A program made the position numbers and the translations under genes. From assembly GCF_000423345.1 (NCBI RefSeq), contig NZ_AUHU01000007.1:211001-275000 (forward strand): a DNA stretch of 64,000 bases. Direction: 5' to 3'. Of this stretch, positions 27,055-36,227 are shown in pieces; the stretch's first letter is position 1; every line of letters starts with the position of its first letter. This DNA is from Marinimicrobium agarilyticum DSM 16975. GTDB lineage: Bacteria; Pseudomonadota; Gammaproteobacteria; Pseudomonadales; Cellvibrionaceae. The notes beneath the pieces were generated by a model. The model was not told where the DNA came from and made no database searches. It saw only the letters and a program-made list of their open reading frames with translations.

Positions 27055-28767
27055 CTAGAAAGAGCTTTCCGCCTTGATCAGTATCTGAGTGGAGTCGAGC
27101 CCCGCCTGATCCGACAGCGGCGCTGCCAAGTCCACATGTAAGACATTGCCTACCTTGGTTTTGCTGGAACTGAAGCGCAAGCCGATGCCCACATTGGCCA
27201 AATGGGGATTGGACTCGTCGTCAATCTGCGTTCCCCAGCTGCGGCCCACATCGAAGAAAGCCACACCGCCCATACGAACGATGTTGAACAGATGCAGATC
27301 TGAGAAGTATCGACGTTCAATGTTCAACACATAGCGACGATCACCCCGTTGATAGTCGATGGGGTAGCCTCTCAAGCCATTGGCGCCCCCCACCGTCAAC
27401 TGCTCATACTGTTGAAGATTCTCACCGATGTCATAGCGCAGCCGAAGGTACCAGCGGTTCTGGTCGTCCCGAAACCAGTTGTAATTGACTTCCAAGCCCA
27501 AAACGCCACTGTCCACCGGGTTGGGTGCTTTGTAATGTCGACCATCAAACTCACCGTGCAACTGGAGAATGTGGTGCTCCCCCACACCAATCACGTTGCT
27601 ATAAGAGCCGCGGTAACGAATCAAATCGCGCTCATTGCCCAGACGTTCGCCGCCGTACCCCACGCGAAAGCGGTAGTTCACCCCCATCGCCACATCTTCA
27701 GTGCGCTGAATCTGGTTGAGGTTTTTGTAGGTGGCGAAGCGGTTCTCGATGCCTTCCATTCCAAGCCAGATGTAATTGCCCTTGCGGTCTTCCGGTACCC
27801 CAAGTTCGGTCAGGTCGGTCGGACTGAAGAGGTCGCTTTCACGGGTTACCCCCATACGCCACCGTCGGGTAAACCGCTCGTCGGCGCGCGCGGCCAAGCC
27901 GAAATACACCTCTCGGTTCCGGTCGCGATGACGGAACTCGTTGATGTCTTCGCCACCTTCACGAATCACACGAATCTCGGAAATGTTTTCAGTCACAATT
28001 CCGGTGGCCCATGGCGTTTCGAGCGAATAGAACGGCCTCTCAAGGCTGAACGCCGTGTCCTCTCCATCACTTTTCTGGGCGTAGTACAGCCGGGTGGCCC
28101 AACGGGTGCGAAACAGATGATTGGTTTTGTACTCATAGCTGACCAGGCTGCGCTCGACATCGTTGGCGTAGCTTACCGAAATGGCGTCCCCCGTCCCGAG
28201 AAAGTTGCCGTCTTTCAGCCCGAAGCCCGACTCGGTTTCTCCCCCCTCGCGGGTAAAGGTTATCTCCGGCTCGGTCACCCAGGCATCCCGGGTCACCACC
28301 AACAGGTCGATGTAGTCCGGACAGGCCATGGCCGGGACAATGTAGGCACTGGTCAAATAATTGCGGCCGCGCAGAATCCGCTCGGACTCTTCCACCAAGC
28401 GTTCGCGCAACGGCTCCCCTTCATTGAAAAGCAACTGTGTGGCCAGAACCGATTCGCGAGTGTTGATGTGCAGACGGTTGAAACCCCGGTAGAGCCAGTT
28501 GTCCTCAGCGGGGTTGGACTCATCGAAAATAGCGCGGCTTTCAAATTGGATTTTGCGGATGGTTTTGCCTTGGTGTTCATCCAGAGCTTCAAATACCAAT
28601 TCGCTCCGGCGCTGTTCGGCAAGGTCACGGTATTGATAGCGGTATTGCACGCAGGCCTGACCATTCTTGCCGGTCACCGCTTCGGTTTTCACGGGGCTCG
28701 CATAGCTGAACGGTGGAACCATAAACGCCAAGAGCCAGAGCAGGGCCGCGCGGGTATTACTGATCAT
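27055..28767 (-). CDS. Outer-membrane beta-barrel protein of the BamA/TamA (surface antigen D15) superfamily
   Basis: The start chosen is the ATG at 28765-28767, with GGAG 6 nt upstream and a signal peptide (MISNTRAALLWLLAFMVPPFSYA); the frame extends to 28803. The 570 residues have a soluble part with probably one POTRA-like region (TIRKIQFESRAIFDES..., then FNEGEPLRERLVEESERILR). From about residue 190 there are alternating amphipathic strands (YRFRVGYGGERLGNERDLIRY) typical of an Omp85 barrel. GANGLRGYP resembles the conserved strand motif of the family. The C-terminal residue is Phe (AESSF), the expected BAM signal. It is shorter than BamA (about 800). No partner gene is adjacent, so its cargo is unknown. 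Confidence 0.8.
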   Translation of the reverse strand: MISNTRAALLWLLAFMVPPFSYASPVKTEAVTGKNGQACVQYRYQYRDLAEQRRSELVFEALDEHQGKTIRKIQFESRAIFDESNPAEDNWLYRGFNRLHINTRESVLATQLLFNEGEPLRERLVEESERILRGRNYLTSAYIVPAMACPDYIDLLVVTRDAWVTEPEITFTREGGETESGFGLKDGNFLGTGDAISVSYANDVERSLVSYEYKTNHLFRTRWATRLYYAQKSDGEDTAFSLERPFYSLETPWATGIVTENISEIRVIREGGEDINEFRHRDRNREVYFGLAARADERFTRRWRMGVTRESDLFSPTDLTELGVPEDRKGNYIWLGMEGIENRFATYKNLNQIQRTEDVAMGVNYRFRVGYGGERLGNERDLIRYRGSYSNVIGVGEHHILQLHGEFDGRHYKAPNPVDSGVLGLEVNYNWFRDDQNRWYLRLRYDIGENLQQYEQLTVGGANGLRGYPIDYQRGDRRYVLNIERRYFSDLHLFNIVRMGGVAFFDVGRSWGTQIDDESNPHLANVGIGLRFSSSKTKVGNVLHVDLAAPLSDQAGLDSTQILIKAESSF

Positions 28768-28992
28768 TGAGGCTCCGAGCCCTTTTCGGTGACAGCTTGG
28801 CATTCAACTTTCGTAACTCTTTTCGCTTTTGCGTTTATCGCTTTTATCGCGCCGTTCACGCTTATCGCGTTTGCCCACCGGGGCCCGTCTTTGGGTACCG
28901 ATCATTGTATGGCTCCATCTTATACCGGAAAAATACACGGCGTCACCCCAACCGGAGGGAATTTATCGCCTGGTAGACGCTAGGACCACAAT

Positions 28993-29772
28993 TTAGTGGT
29001 GATGTTGCGACGGCGTGTCGTCGGATTCGGAGGGGGGACGGGTTGAGGGAGCCGGCGGCTCAGTGGGAGTTTCGGAAGCGGCCTCGTGAGAGCCGTGAGA
29101 ATGCCCGCCTGAGCTCACCGAAGGCCAGAGCGTCCAAACGCCAAAGCCGATGATCAACAATGCCAGCACGCGACGCAAGGCGGGCTTTTGCAGGTAACGG
29201 GTCACCGTCTGGGCGGCCGCTCCCGCGGCGAGTACAGCCGGTAGCGTGCCCAACCCGAACGCCAGCATCACACCGCCTCCCGCCAGGGCTCCGCCCTGAG
29301 CCAGAGCGTAAGCCAGTGCCGTGTACACCAGACCGCAGGGCAACCAGCCCCAGAGAGCGCCGAGCAACAGCGCCTGACGCAGCCGAAGCACTGGCATCAG
29401 GCGCCGTCCCAGCGGTTGCAGGTAGCGCCAGAATAGACGGCCGCCCCGCTCGAGCCATACCAGACCACGCCACCAGTCAGCCAGGTAAAGCCCCATGGCC
29501 ACCAGCAATAGGCCGGCGACCAGACGCAGCACAGGGTCCAGCGGTGAGAAGCCGCCCGCCATGGCGCCCGCCAGCGTTCCCAACAAGGTGTAACTCGCTA
29601 CCCGGCCGATGTTATAGCCAAGAAGCAAGCGCCAGCGCCGTCGACGGGCCTCCGGAGGGATGGCCACCGACAGCGCACCCATGATGCCCCCACACATACC
29701 GATACAGTGAGCACCGCTGAACAGGCCCAGGGTTAGCGCCGCCAACCACGCTCCCGAGGTTTCAGGCGTCAC
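28993..29772 (-). CDS. TauE/SafE-like membrane protein of the cbb3 cluster, His-rich tail
   Basis: Six- to seven-helix membrane protein (259 residues) of the type regularly found after ccoS. The GTG start at 29770-29772 overlaps the ccoS stop (GTGA). The N-terminus reads AALTLGLFSGAHCIGMCGGIM: the GxHCxGMCGG motif with one His and two Cys is characteristic of this subgroup and suggests metal, probably copper, handling in oxidase assembly. The C-terminal tail is Pro/Ser/Glu-rich with His clusters (GGHSHGSHE and a final QHHH). Copper involvement is inference from motif and neighbours. Confidence 0.85.
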   Translation of the reverse strand: MTPETSGAWLAALTLGLFSGAHCIGMCGGIMGALSVAIPPEARRRRWRLLLGYNIGRVASYTLLGTLAGAMAGGFSPLDPVLRLVAGLLLVAMGLYLADWWRGLVWLERGGRLFWRYLQPLGRRLMPVLRLRQALLLGALWGWLPCGLVYTALAYALAQGGALAGGGVMLAFGLGTLPAVLAAGAAAQTVTRYLQKPALRRVLALLIIGFGVWTLWPSVSSGGHSHGSHEAASETPTEPPAPSTRPPSESDDTPSQHHH

Positions 29773-29972
29773 TGGCGAGGTCCCTTCTGCCCGGGGTCGG
29801 CTTTTGGTTTGGCGGCGGGTTGGGCGTCGTTTTCGTCCTCGTCAAACAGTATCCGGTGAGCTTCCGTGTCCAGATTGTCATACTGGCCACTCTTGATGGC
29901 CCAAAAGAAAATTTTCAGCGCAATCGCCACGAAGATCAGTGCAATCGGCACCAGCAAAAACAAACTTTCCAC
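29769..29972 (-). CDS. ccoS: cbb3 oxidase assembly protein CcoS
   Basis: Small membrane protein (67 residues) needed for insertion of cofactors into cbb3-type cytochrome c oxidase. One N-terminal helix (LFLLVPIALIFVAIALKIFF) is followed by the family signature FFWAIKSGQYDNLD and ILFDEDEN, then a charged tail. It lies 15 nt after ccoI and overlaps the TauE-like gene by 4 nt. Confidence 0.95.
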   Translation of the reverse strand: MESLFLLVPIALIFVAIALKIFFWAIKSGQYDNLDTEAHRILFDEDENDAQPAAKPKADPGQKGPRQ

Positions 29973-29987
29973 GTAAACTCTCCCGTC

Positions 29988-32453
29988 CTAAACCGGACGC
30001 GCGGCACCGGCCGTCGAGACCGAACGGCTCCGGTGCAGACGCAAGGCATTGAAAATGACAATCAGCGAGCTGGCGGTCATGCCGATGGCCGCCAGCCAGG
30101 GCGGAATCAGCCCCAGAGCGGCCAACGGCAGTGCCAGCAGGTTGTAGGCCAGTGAAAACGTCAGGTTCTGGCGAATCACCCGTCGGGTCCGCTGCGCCAA
30201 CCTCAGTGCTTCAATCAACGTTGCCAGGTCCCGACTCAACAATACCGCATCCGCCCGGGTCTGGGCCAGGTCCGAGGCTGAAGCCATCGCCACTGAGACA
30301 TCCGCCGCGGACAGTACCGGCACATCGTTGATGCCGTCTCCCACCATCAGTACTCGCTCGCCTTCGGCCTGGCAGGCGCGCAGCCGAGTCAACTTCTCAT
30401 CCGGGTGAGCGCCGGCCGTGTACCGATCAACCCCCAAACGTTGGGCCAATGACGCCACCGCACCGGAGCGATCGCCACTGAGCAGCTCCACCGCGAGCCC
30501 GTGTTGCTTGAGGTACGTCACCAGGGCATCGGCACCGGGACGGTCCTCATCGCCGACGGCAAACCAGCCCAGAGGGCCGTGAAGATCACTCAACAGCAAC
30601 CATTGCTGGACTTGATCCGGCGCCTCAAGAGGCTCGGCACCTCCAAACAACTCACGGCAGAAGCGGACGTTCCCGAACCGGTACCGCTGGCCATCCACCT
30701 CGCCTTCCACACCGGCGGCGGTGTATTGCCGGGTATTGGTTGCCCGTCGGGGGCCGGCCCATGGTCGAAAGGCATCGGCCAGGGGGTGGCGGGCGGGCGC
30801 CTCCAGGGCAGCGACTATAGAGAGCAGTTCCTCCCGCTCCCGGCCCGGCATCGGCTCAACGGCGAGCAACGTGAAACGCCCGAGCGTCAGGGTTCCGGTT
30901 TTATCCAGAATCACCCGGTCTATATGAGCCAATGTCTCGAGGACATGGCCACGGGCAATAAGAAACCCCTTGCGACGCAGATTAGCGGTGGCGGCGGTCA
31001 GGGCGGCAGGCATGGCAAGCGCCAAGGCACAAGGGCAGGTCACCACCAGGACCGACAATGCGACCCAGAAGGCGTGCGCCGGGTCAATCCACTGCCAAAC
31101 GCCCCAGACCAGAGCAAAGATGACCAACACCGCACCGACAAAATAGCGGGCTACCCGGTCCGCCAGCGCGACCTGATGGGGCTTGTCGGCCTCAGCGTTG
31201 CTCACCAGCCGCTCAATGGCAGAGAGCTGGGTATCACCGCCCACCGCCGTTACCCGCAGCTCCAGAGCGCTCTCGCTGTTGAGGGTACCGCCGACCACCC
31301 GATCTCCGGGCGCCTTGGGGACAGGCTGGGACTCACCGGTCAGGAGTGCTTCGACCACCTCGCTCTGGCCGTCTGTCACTTCCCCGTCGCAAGGAAAGGT
31401 CTCTCCGCTTCGCACGCGAACCCGATCGCCCACTTGCAGGGTCTTGACCGGTACCGGCGTTTCCTCGCCGGTCTCAGAGAGGCGATGGGCACTCAATGGC
31501 ATCAGTTGGGCAAGGTTGCCATAGGCGAGCCGGTTTCGGTGGCGAGTGCGCATTTCCAGGTAGCGCCCCACCAACAGGAAGAAGGTGAACATGGTCACCG
31601 ACTCAAAATACACCTCGCCCCCGCCGGTCACCGTGGCCCAGCCACTGGCTGTATAGGCCAGGCCAATGGCCAGGGCGACCGGAACATCCATAATCAACTG
31701 CCCGACGCGTAGACTACGCCAGGCAGCCTGAAAGAAAGGCGCGGCACTGAAGAGCACCACCGGCGTAGCCACCAGGAAACTCAACCACCGCAGGAACAGT
31801 TGCCATTCTTCCGCAGCGCCGGTGTAGAGCCCCACCGAAACCATACCGGTCTGCATCATCCCGAAACCCGCCACACCGAGCCGGGCCAGCGACCGCCGGT
31901 TGTCTTGCTGGGCCATGGCACGTTGTGCTTCATCCGTGGCCGGTCGCGGTCGGTAACCGATGCGCGCCAATCCCGACATAATCTCACTCAACGGCTGCTG
32001 TTCGGCATTCCACGTAAGGGTGCAACGATGGGTTGAAACATCGACGGTCAGCTGCGTCACCGCCGAATACCGTTTGAGGTGGGTTTCAATCAACCAGCTA
32101 CAGGCGGCGCAAGTGATGCCTTCAAGCAGCAACTGAGCGCGGCGTTCGCCGTTCTGGGCATCGACCACAAAGTCAGCCTGAATATCGGGTAGATCGTATA
32201 ACTGCCACTCGGCTTGCGCAGGGCGGTCCGAATCCGGTTTCTCGTTCGCCTCCGTGCGAAAGCGATAGAAGCGCTCAAGACCGCCATCAACGATGGCACC
32301 CGCCACGGCTTCGCAACCCGGGCAGCACATGGGCCGTGGCTCTCCGTCAATGGTAACGGAAAACGGGGCACCCTCCGGGACGGGTAAACCGCAATGGTAA
32401 CAAGGGGTGGCGGTCTGGGCGTCTGTCACGGAGCGTCTCTCAGGGCTGGGCAT
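29988..32453 (-). CDS. ccoI: Copper-transporting P1B-type ATPase CcoI (FixI)
   Basis: Exports Cu+ for assembly of the CuB centre of the cbb3 oxidase. The 821 residues have an N-terminal Cys-rich metal region (CYHCGLPVP, CCPGCEAVAG), a heavy-metal-associated domain (GITCAACSWLIETHL), and membrane helices with the CPC transport motif (VTCPCALALAMPAAL). The phosphorylation site is DKTGTLTLGRF, the HP motif is in ARHPLADAF, and the hinge is GDGINDVPVLSAADVSVAM. All catalytic motifs are intact. The ATG at 32451-32453 overlaps ccoH by 14 nt; a GTG at 32430 with GAGAG upstream is an alternative start. Confidence 0.96.
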   Translation of the reverse strand: MPSPERRSVTDAQTATPCYHCGLPVPEGAPFSVTIDGEPRPMCCPGCEAVAGAIVDGGLERFYRFRTEANEKPDSDRPAQAEWQLYDLPDIQADFVVDAQNGERRAQLLLEGITCAACSWLIETHLKRYSAVTQLTVDVSTHRCTLTWNAEQQPLSEIMSGLARIGYRPRPATDEAQRAMAQQDNRRSLARLGVAGFGMMQTGMVSVGLYTGAAEEWQLFLRWLSFLVATPVVLFSAAPFFQAAWRSLRVGQLIMDVPVALAIGLAYTASGWATVTGGGEVYFESVTMFTFFLLVGRYLEMRTRHRNRLAYGNLAQLMPLSAHRLSETGEETPVPVKTLQVGDRVRVRSGETFPCDGEVTDGQSEVVEALLTGESQPVPKAPGDRVVGGTLNSESALELRVTAVGGDTQLSAIERLVSNAEADKPHQVALADRVARYFVGAVLVIFALVWGVWQWIDPAHAFWVALSVLVVTCPCALALAMPAALTAATANLRRKGFLIARGHVLETLAHIDRVILDKTGTLTLGRFTLLAVEPMPGREREELLSIVAALEAPARHPLADAFRPWAGPRRATNTRQYTAAGVEGEVDGQRYRFGNVRFCRELFGGAEPLEAPDQVQQWLLLSDLHGPLGWFAVGDEDRPGADALVTYLKQHGLAVELLSGDRSGAVASLAQRLGVDRYTAGAHPDEKLTRLRACQAEGERVLMVGDGINDVPVLSAADVSVAMASASDLAQTRADAVLLSRDLATLIEALRLAQRTRRVIRQNLTFSLAYNLLALPLAALGLIPPWLAAIGMTASSLIVIFNALRLHRSRSVSTAGAARPV

Positions 32454-32994
32454 CCGATGTCGACTGGCCGCGATCAGTGGGTTTCAGTTGCGTTTGCTGA
32501 CCGAGTTCAAACTGAATCTCGCCGCGCAAAAGCCATTCAGCCGAGCGCAAGCTCCCACCGTCGTACTCCGGAAGCAGGGTCAGGTAGCGGCGATGTGAAA
32601 GGGCTGTGAGCAAATCACCACGATAGTAACCATCACGCAGAGGTTGTAGGACGATATGTTGATCCTGGTCGGCATTCACCGGATGGCCCACCATCAGGTG
32701 AAGCTCCTCCGGCATAGAACCGTCCTTGCTCAGCTCCACCATCACCTCGCCCGTACTTTGGTCGAAACGAACGTCCGCCAGAACCCCAAGCTCCCGGGCG
32801 CGAGCTTCCTGCGCGAAGCTCTGATTGATAGTGCGCCCCTGTTTGTAGTAGTTATCCACGACCCGATCGTCCGCATGGAAGATTGAAATACCCGCGAACG
32901 TCAGGGACACACAGATCACCACAATCAGCGGTGACATGACGAACCAGAACCAGGGCTGGCGGTAGGCGGGACCGTTGTCAGAGCGTTGTGTCAT
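32440..32994 (-). CDS. ccoH: cbb3 oxidase assembly protein CcoH (FixH)
   Basis: Single-span assembly factor of the cbb3 oxidase (184 residues). The N-terminal helix (QPWFWFVMSPLIVVICVSLT) is followed by a periplasmic domain with VVDNYYKQGRTINQSF, the usual FixH signature. A C-terminal beta domain ends in a Gln/Thr/Ser-rich tail. It lies 45 nt after ccoG and overlaps ccoI by 14 nt. Confidence 0.92.
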   Translation of the reverse strand: MTQRSDNGPAYRQPWFWFVMSPLIVVICVSLTFAGISIFHADDRVVDNYYKQGRTINQSFAQEARARELGVLADVRFDQSTGEVMVELSKDGSMPEELHLMVGHPVNADQDQHIVLQPLRDGYYRGDLLTALSHRRYLTLLPEYDGGSLRSAEWLLRGEIQFELGQQTQLKPTDRGQSTSDAQP

Positions 32995-33039
32995 GCAGAA
33001 TCTCGCAAATGCGTCGAGGTGATGTTGGCGAACCGATCA

Positions 33040-34455
33040 TCAAAGGTCACGCGGCGTCGGACCAATAAAGGTGGTGGTGTGTTCCGTGAAAATCTCGGGG
33101 TTATCCCGTGCCTCAATTCTCAAAGTCACCGAGGTTTTGACCTCGTCCAGGGACTCGCGCGGCACCGCGACGCGAACGGGAACGGTCAACACCTCGCCCT
33201 CTTCGACCGGCAATGCCCGGTAGCCTTCCACCTCAAAGGGATAGTCACCCCTGACGGACAAACTGTAAACATGCGTCTCTCGATCCTTGTTGTTGATCTT
33301 GAGCGTGTAGACGTTCTCCACTTCATTTCCACTGATACGATACAGTCGCATCCCCCGGTCGCGCAGCACATCAAGCCCCACGGGCAGACGCTCACTGAGA
33401 GAATAGGCGAACACTCCAAACATCAATACCAGCAGAGCGCCGTAACCCAGCAGGCGCGGTCGGAACACACGGGTATGGCCATTTTCAATGGCATCCTCGG
33501 TGGTGAAACTGATCAACCCTCGAGGGTAGTTCATCCGATCCATTACCGCGTTGCAGGCATCCACGCACAGACCACAGTCAATGCAGTCAGCCTGTAGGCC
33601 GTCGCGAATGTCAATGTCCACCGGACAGACCTGAACGCACCAGGAACAGTCGATGCAATCCCCCAAGCCCTTCTCGTGTCGGTCATCAGTGGGTTTACGC
33701 GGGCCGCGTGGTTCGCCACGAACGTAGTTGTAAAAGACCGTCAGCGTGTCTTTGTCATACATCACCGACTGAAAGCGCGCATAGGGGCACATGTACTTGC
33801 ACACCTGCTCGCGCATAAAACCGGCATTCATGTAGGTCGCGGCAGTAAAGAAAAAGACCCAAAAGGCGGCGGCGGGATGAATGTCGATGGTGGCCAACCC
33901 GACCAACAACTCACGGATGGGCACGAAGTAGCCCACGAAGGTGAGTGCCGTCACCAGCGCGATCGCCAGCCAGATGCCGTGCTTGGCCCCTTTGCGCGCC
34001 AGCTTGTTCGGCCCCCAGCGCTGAGCGTCCAGCTTCATGCGCTTGTTACGGTCGCCCTCGCACAGAAATTCGGCCCAGATGAACATCTGGGTCCAGACGG
34101 TTTGCGGACAGGTGAAACCACACCAGACGCGACCGACCAGAACGGTCACGGTGAACAGAAGGAAAGCGGCCATGATCAATAGCCAGGCGAGGTACATCCC
34201 GTCCTGAGGCCCAAAGCTGAGCCACAGGACATGGAAGCGCCGTTCGGGCAGATCGAACAACATGGCGGGCCGGCCGTCGATAACGAGCCAAGGCATCAGC
34301 AGAAAGCCGAGCAGCAGCGGAATGCCCGTGTACCGGCGCAACCGCTGGTAAAAGCCGGTGATGCGCCGCATGTAGACCTTTTCGTCGGCCTCGTAGAGGT
34401 TTACATAGCGAATCCCTGTATCGTTTTCCGTTTCGTCGTGCTTATTCTTCGTCAT
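33040..34455 (-). CDS. ccoG: Cytochrome oxidase accessory protein CcoG (FixG/RdxA)
   Basis: Membrane Fe-S protein of 471 residues, reported in other species to act as a cupric reductase for cbb3 assembly. About five helices lie in the first 230 residues with GFTCPQTVWTQMF, and CKYMCPYARFQSVMYD follows. Two ferredoxin-type motifs are present (CIDCSWCVQVCPVDI and CIDCGLCVDACNAVM). A further helix and a C-terminal immunoglobulin-like domain (about 360-471) complete it. It overlaps ccoP by 14 nt. Confidence 0.95.
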   Translation of the reverse strand: MTKNKHDETENDTGIRYVNLYEADEKVYMRRITGFYQRLRRYTGIPLLLGFLLMPWLVIDGRPAMLFDLPERRFHVLWLSFGPQDGMYLAWLLIMAAFLLFTVTVLVGRVWCGFTCPQTVWTQMFIWAEFLCEGDRNKRMKLDAQRWGPNKLARKGAKHGIWLAIALVTALTFVGYFVPIRELLVGLATIDIHPAAAFWVFFFTAATYMNAGFMREQVCKYMCPYARFQSVMYDKDTLTVFYNYVRGEPRGPRKPTDDRHEKGLGDCIDCSWCVQVCPVDIDIRDGLQADCIDCGLCVDACNAVMDRMNYPRGLISFTTEDAIENGHTRVFRPRLLGYGALLVLMFGVFAYSLSERLPVGLDVLRDRGMRLYRISGNEVENVYTLKINNKDRETHVYSLSVRGDYPFEVEGYRALPVEEGEVLTVPVRVAVPRESLDEVKTSVTLRIEARDNPEIFTEHTTTFIGPTPRDL

Positions 34456-35347
34456 AGTTCAGGGACAGGCTATAGACATACGCCGCCAGGATATGAATCC
34501 GGTTGTCTTTCAGCAGTTCGCCCTGAGCTGGCATGACGCCGTTGCGCCCCACACGCAGGGTCTGGCGAATCTCTGAGGGCTCACCACCATACAGCCAGGC
34601 ATCGTCGGTCAGGTTGGGCGCGCCCAAGTTATTGTTGCCGGTACCGTCGGCGCCGTGACAAGCGACACAATTGCGATTGAAAAGCTGCTCGCCTTGGTAG
34701 GCCATTTCCGCGTCGTGCTCTCGTCCGCCCATGCTCAACACATACTCGGTGACCTGGGCAATACCCTCCTCACCCAGCGGCGCGCTCCAGGCCGGCATGG
34801 CGGCCCGGCGGCCATCAATCAGGGTCTGCTTGATGCGCTCCGGTGAGCCGCCCCACAGCCAGGCGTCATCGGTCAGGTTGGGGAAACCCCAGTTGCCGCC
34901 GCCATCAGAGCCATGACACACCGCGCAGTTGTTGGCAAACAGCCGAAGGCCCATTTTCATGGCGTCCGGGTTGCGCGCCAGTTCCTCGATGGGGGTATTG
35001 GCGTACTCGCCAAACTTGTCGGAAAAACGCGCTTGCGCCTGTTGCTGGTGGCCACGGAGCTCTTTTTCCTGGGTCCAGTCCAGCAGGCCGGAAAAATTAC
35101 CCAAACCCGGATAGAGCAACAGGTAAACACCGGCAAAAATGAATGTGGCGATGAACAGTTTGAACCACCACCGGGGCAGCGGGTTGTCATATTCTTCAAT
35201 GCCGTCGTACACATGGCCGGTCGTGCGGTTTTCGGGGTCTTCGTCATCACGTACCGCAACTTTGCGATTGGCCAACAACACCCAAAGCAACAGTGCCAGA
35301 TTGGTCAGGGTGAGGACAATAATCCAAAGGCTCCAAAATGTACTCAT
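34442..35347 (-). CDS. ccoP: cbb3 cytochrome c oxidase subunit III (dihaem cytochrome c)
   Basis: Electron-entry subunit with two covalent c-type haems. The start chosen is the ATG at 35345-35347 (MSTFWSLWIIVLTL); a TTG two codons upstream is possible. The 301 residues have one N-terminal helix, a second anchor at about 60-80 (WWFKLFIATFIFAGVYLLLY) and two haem sites (CAVCHGSDG and CVACHGADG). Axial Met ligands are expected in RRAAMPAW and RNGVMPAQG. It starts 2 nt after the ccoQ stop. Confidence 0.96.
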   Translation of the reverse strand: MSTFWSLWIIVLTLTNLALLLWVLLANRKVAVRDDEDPENRTTGHVYDGIEEYDNPLPRWWFKLFIATFIFAGVYLLLYPGLGNFSGLLDWTQEKELRGHQQQAQARFSDKFGEYANTPIEELARNPDAMKMGLRLFANNCAVCHGSDGGGNWGFPNLTDDAWLWGGSPERIKQTLIDGRRAAMPAWSAPLGEEGIAQVTEYVLSMGGREHDAEMAYQGEQLFNRNCVACHGADGTGNNNLGAPNLTDDAWLYGGEPSEIRQTLRVGRNGVMPAQGELLKDNRIHILAAYVYSLSLNYDEE

Positions 35348-35349
35348 AA

Positions 35350-35601
35350 TCAATTCCGCCTGTCTGTCTCATCACGGTTGCGATGATCCGCTTGTTCTGT
35401 CTGTTCTTCAGAGCCGTCAGCCTCATTTTCGCGGCGATTGGACTCCGGCTTTTTCTCGTTCTGATCTTCGTCGGCGAAGGGCAGGTTCGCCGCGTCGTCA
35501 AAGCGCTTCTTGCGTCGGGGGGAAAAGGCCCACCAGCACACTGCAATAAAGGCAATGGTCACCAAAACGGTTGAGATTGCGCCCAGGGTTCCCTGATCCA
35601 T
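35350..35601 (-). CDS. ccoQ: cbb3 cytochrome c oxidase subunit CcoQ
   Basis: Small stabilising subunit (83 residues). One helix (about 6-27, LGAISTVLVTIAFIAVCWWA) is followed by FSPRRKKRFDDAANLPFADE, the family signature. The tail is unusually acidic and Asn/Arg-rich (EEQTEQADHRNRDETDRRN), longer than in many CcoQ proteins. It lies 3 nt after ccoO and 2 nt before ccoP. Confidence 0.93.
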   Translation of the reverse strand: MDQGTLGAISTVLVTIAFIAVCWWAFSPRRKKRFDDAANLPFADEDQNEKKPESNRRENEADGSEEQTEQADHRNRDETDRRN

Positions 35602-35604
35602 AAA

Positions 35605-36216
35605 TCACCGCTTCTCGGTCAGTAGGGTGCCCAACTGTTGCAGATAGGCCACCAGAGCGTCCATTTCAGTCACGCCTTTGACCTCTTCCGCCGCACCCTC
35701 GATGTCTTCGTCGGTGTAGGGCACGCCGACTTTGCGTAAACCACGCATTTTGGCCTCGGTATGCTCTCCGGTCAGCTTGTTGTCATACAGCCACGGGAAA
35801 GCCGGCATGTTGGACTCGGGCACCACCGTGCGCGGGTTGTACAGATGCACCTTGTGCCAGTCGTCGGAGTAACGGCCACCGACGCGCGCCAAGTCCGGAC
35901 CCGTGCGCTTGGAGCCCCAAAGGAAGGGGTGTTCATACACATGCTCACCCGCCACCGAGTAATGGCCGTAGCGCTCCACTTCCGCGCGCAGTGGGCGAAC
36001 CATTTGCGTATGGCACACGTGGCAGCCTTCGCGGATATAGATGTCCCGCCCTTCCAGCTCCAGAGGACCGAGCGGCTTCAACCCCGCCACCGGTTCGGTG
36101 GTTTCCTTCAGAAAGAACTGGGGAACAATTTGCACCAGGCCGCCAAAGCTGATCGCAACCACCATCAACACGGTCATCAAGCCAATATTTTTTTCAACAA
36201 TATCGTGATATTTCAT
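35605..36216 (-). CDS. ccoO: cbb3 cytochrome c oxidase subunit II (monohaem cytochrome c)
   Basis: Monohaem subunit (203 residues) carrying electrons to CcoN. The N-terminal helix (about 11-30) is followed by [20 protein letters not shown] with the CxxCH haem site. The conserved [19 protein letters not shown] follows, and the Met ligand is in [10 protein letters not shown]. The length matches the family. It lies 11 nt after ccoN. Confidence 0.97.
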   Translation of the reverse strand: MKYHDIVEKNIGLMTVLMVVAISFGGLVQIVPQFFLKETTEPVAGLKPLGPLELEGRDIYIREGCHVCHTQMVRPLRAEVERYGHYSVAGEHVYEHPFLWGSKRTGPDLARVGGRYSDDWHKVHLYNPRTVVPESNMPAFPWLYDNKLTGEHTEAKMRGLRKVGVPYTDEDIEGAAEEVKGVTEMDALVAYLQQLGTLLTEKR

Positions 36217-36227
36217 GAACCGCTCCC

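Noticed and set aside
27349..28770. 473-codon plus-strand frame across the barrel-protein gene
   Set aside because: Antisense shadow. The minus-strand product has a signal peptide and a terminal Phe; this one has no features.
28790..28880. Repeated TTTATCGC-like words upstream of the barrel-protein gene
   Set aside because: Three imperfect short words in AT-richer promoter sequence; too short and irregular to call a repeat array.
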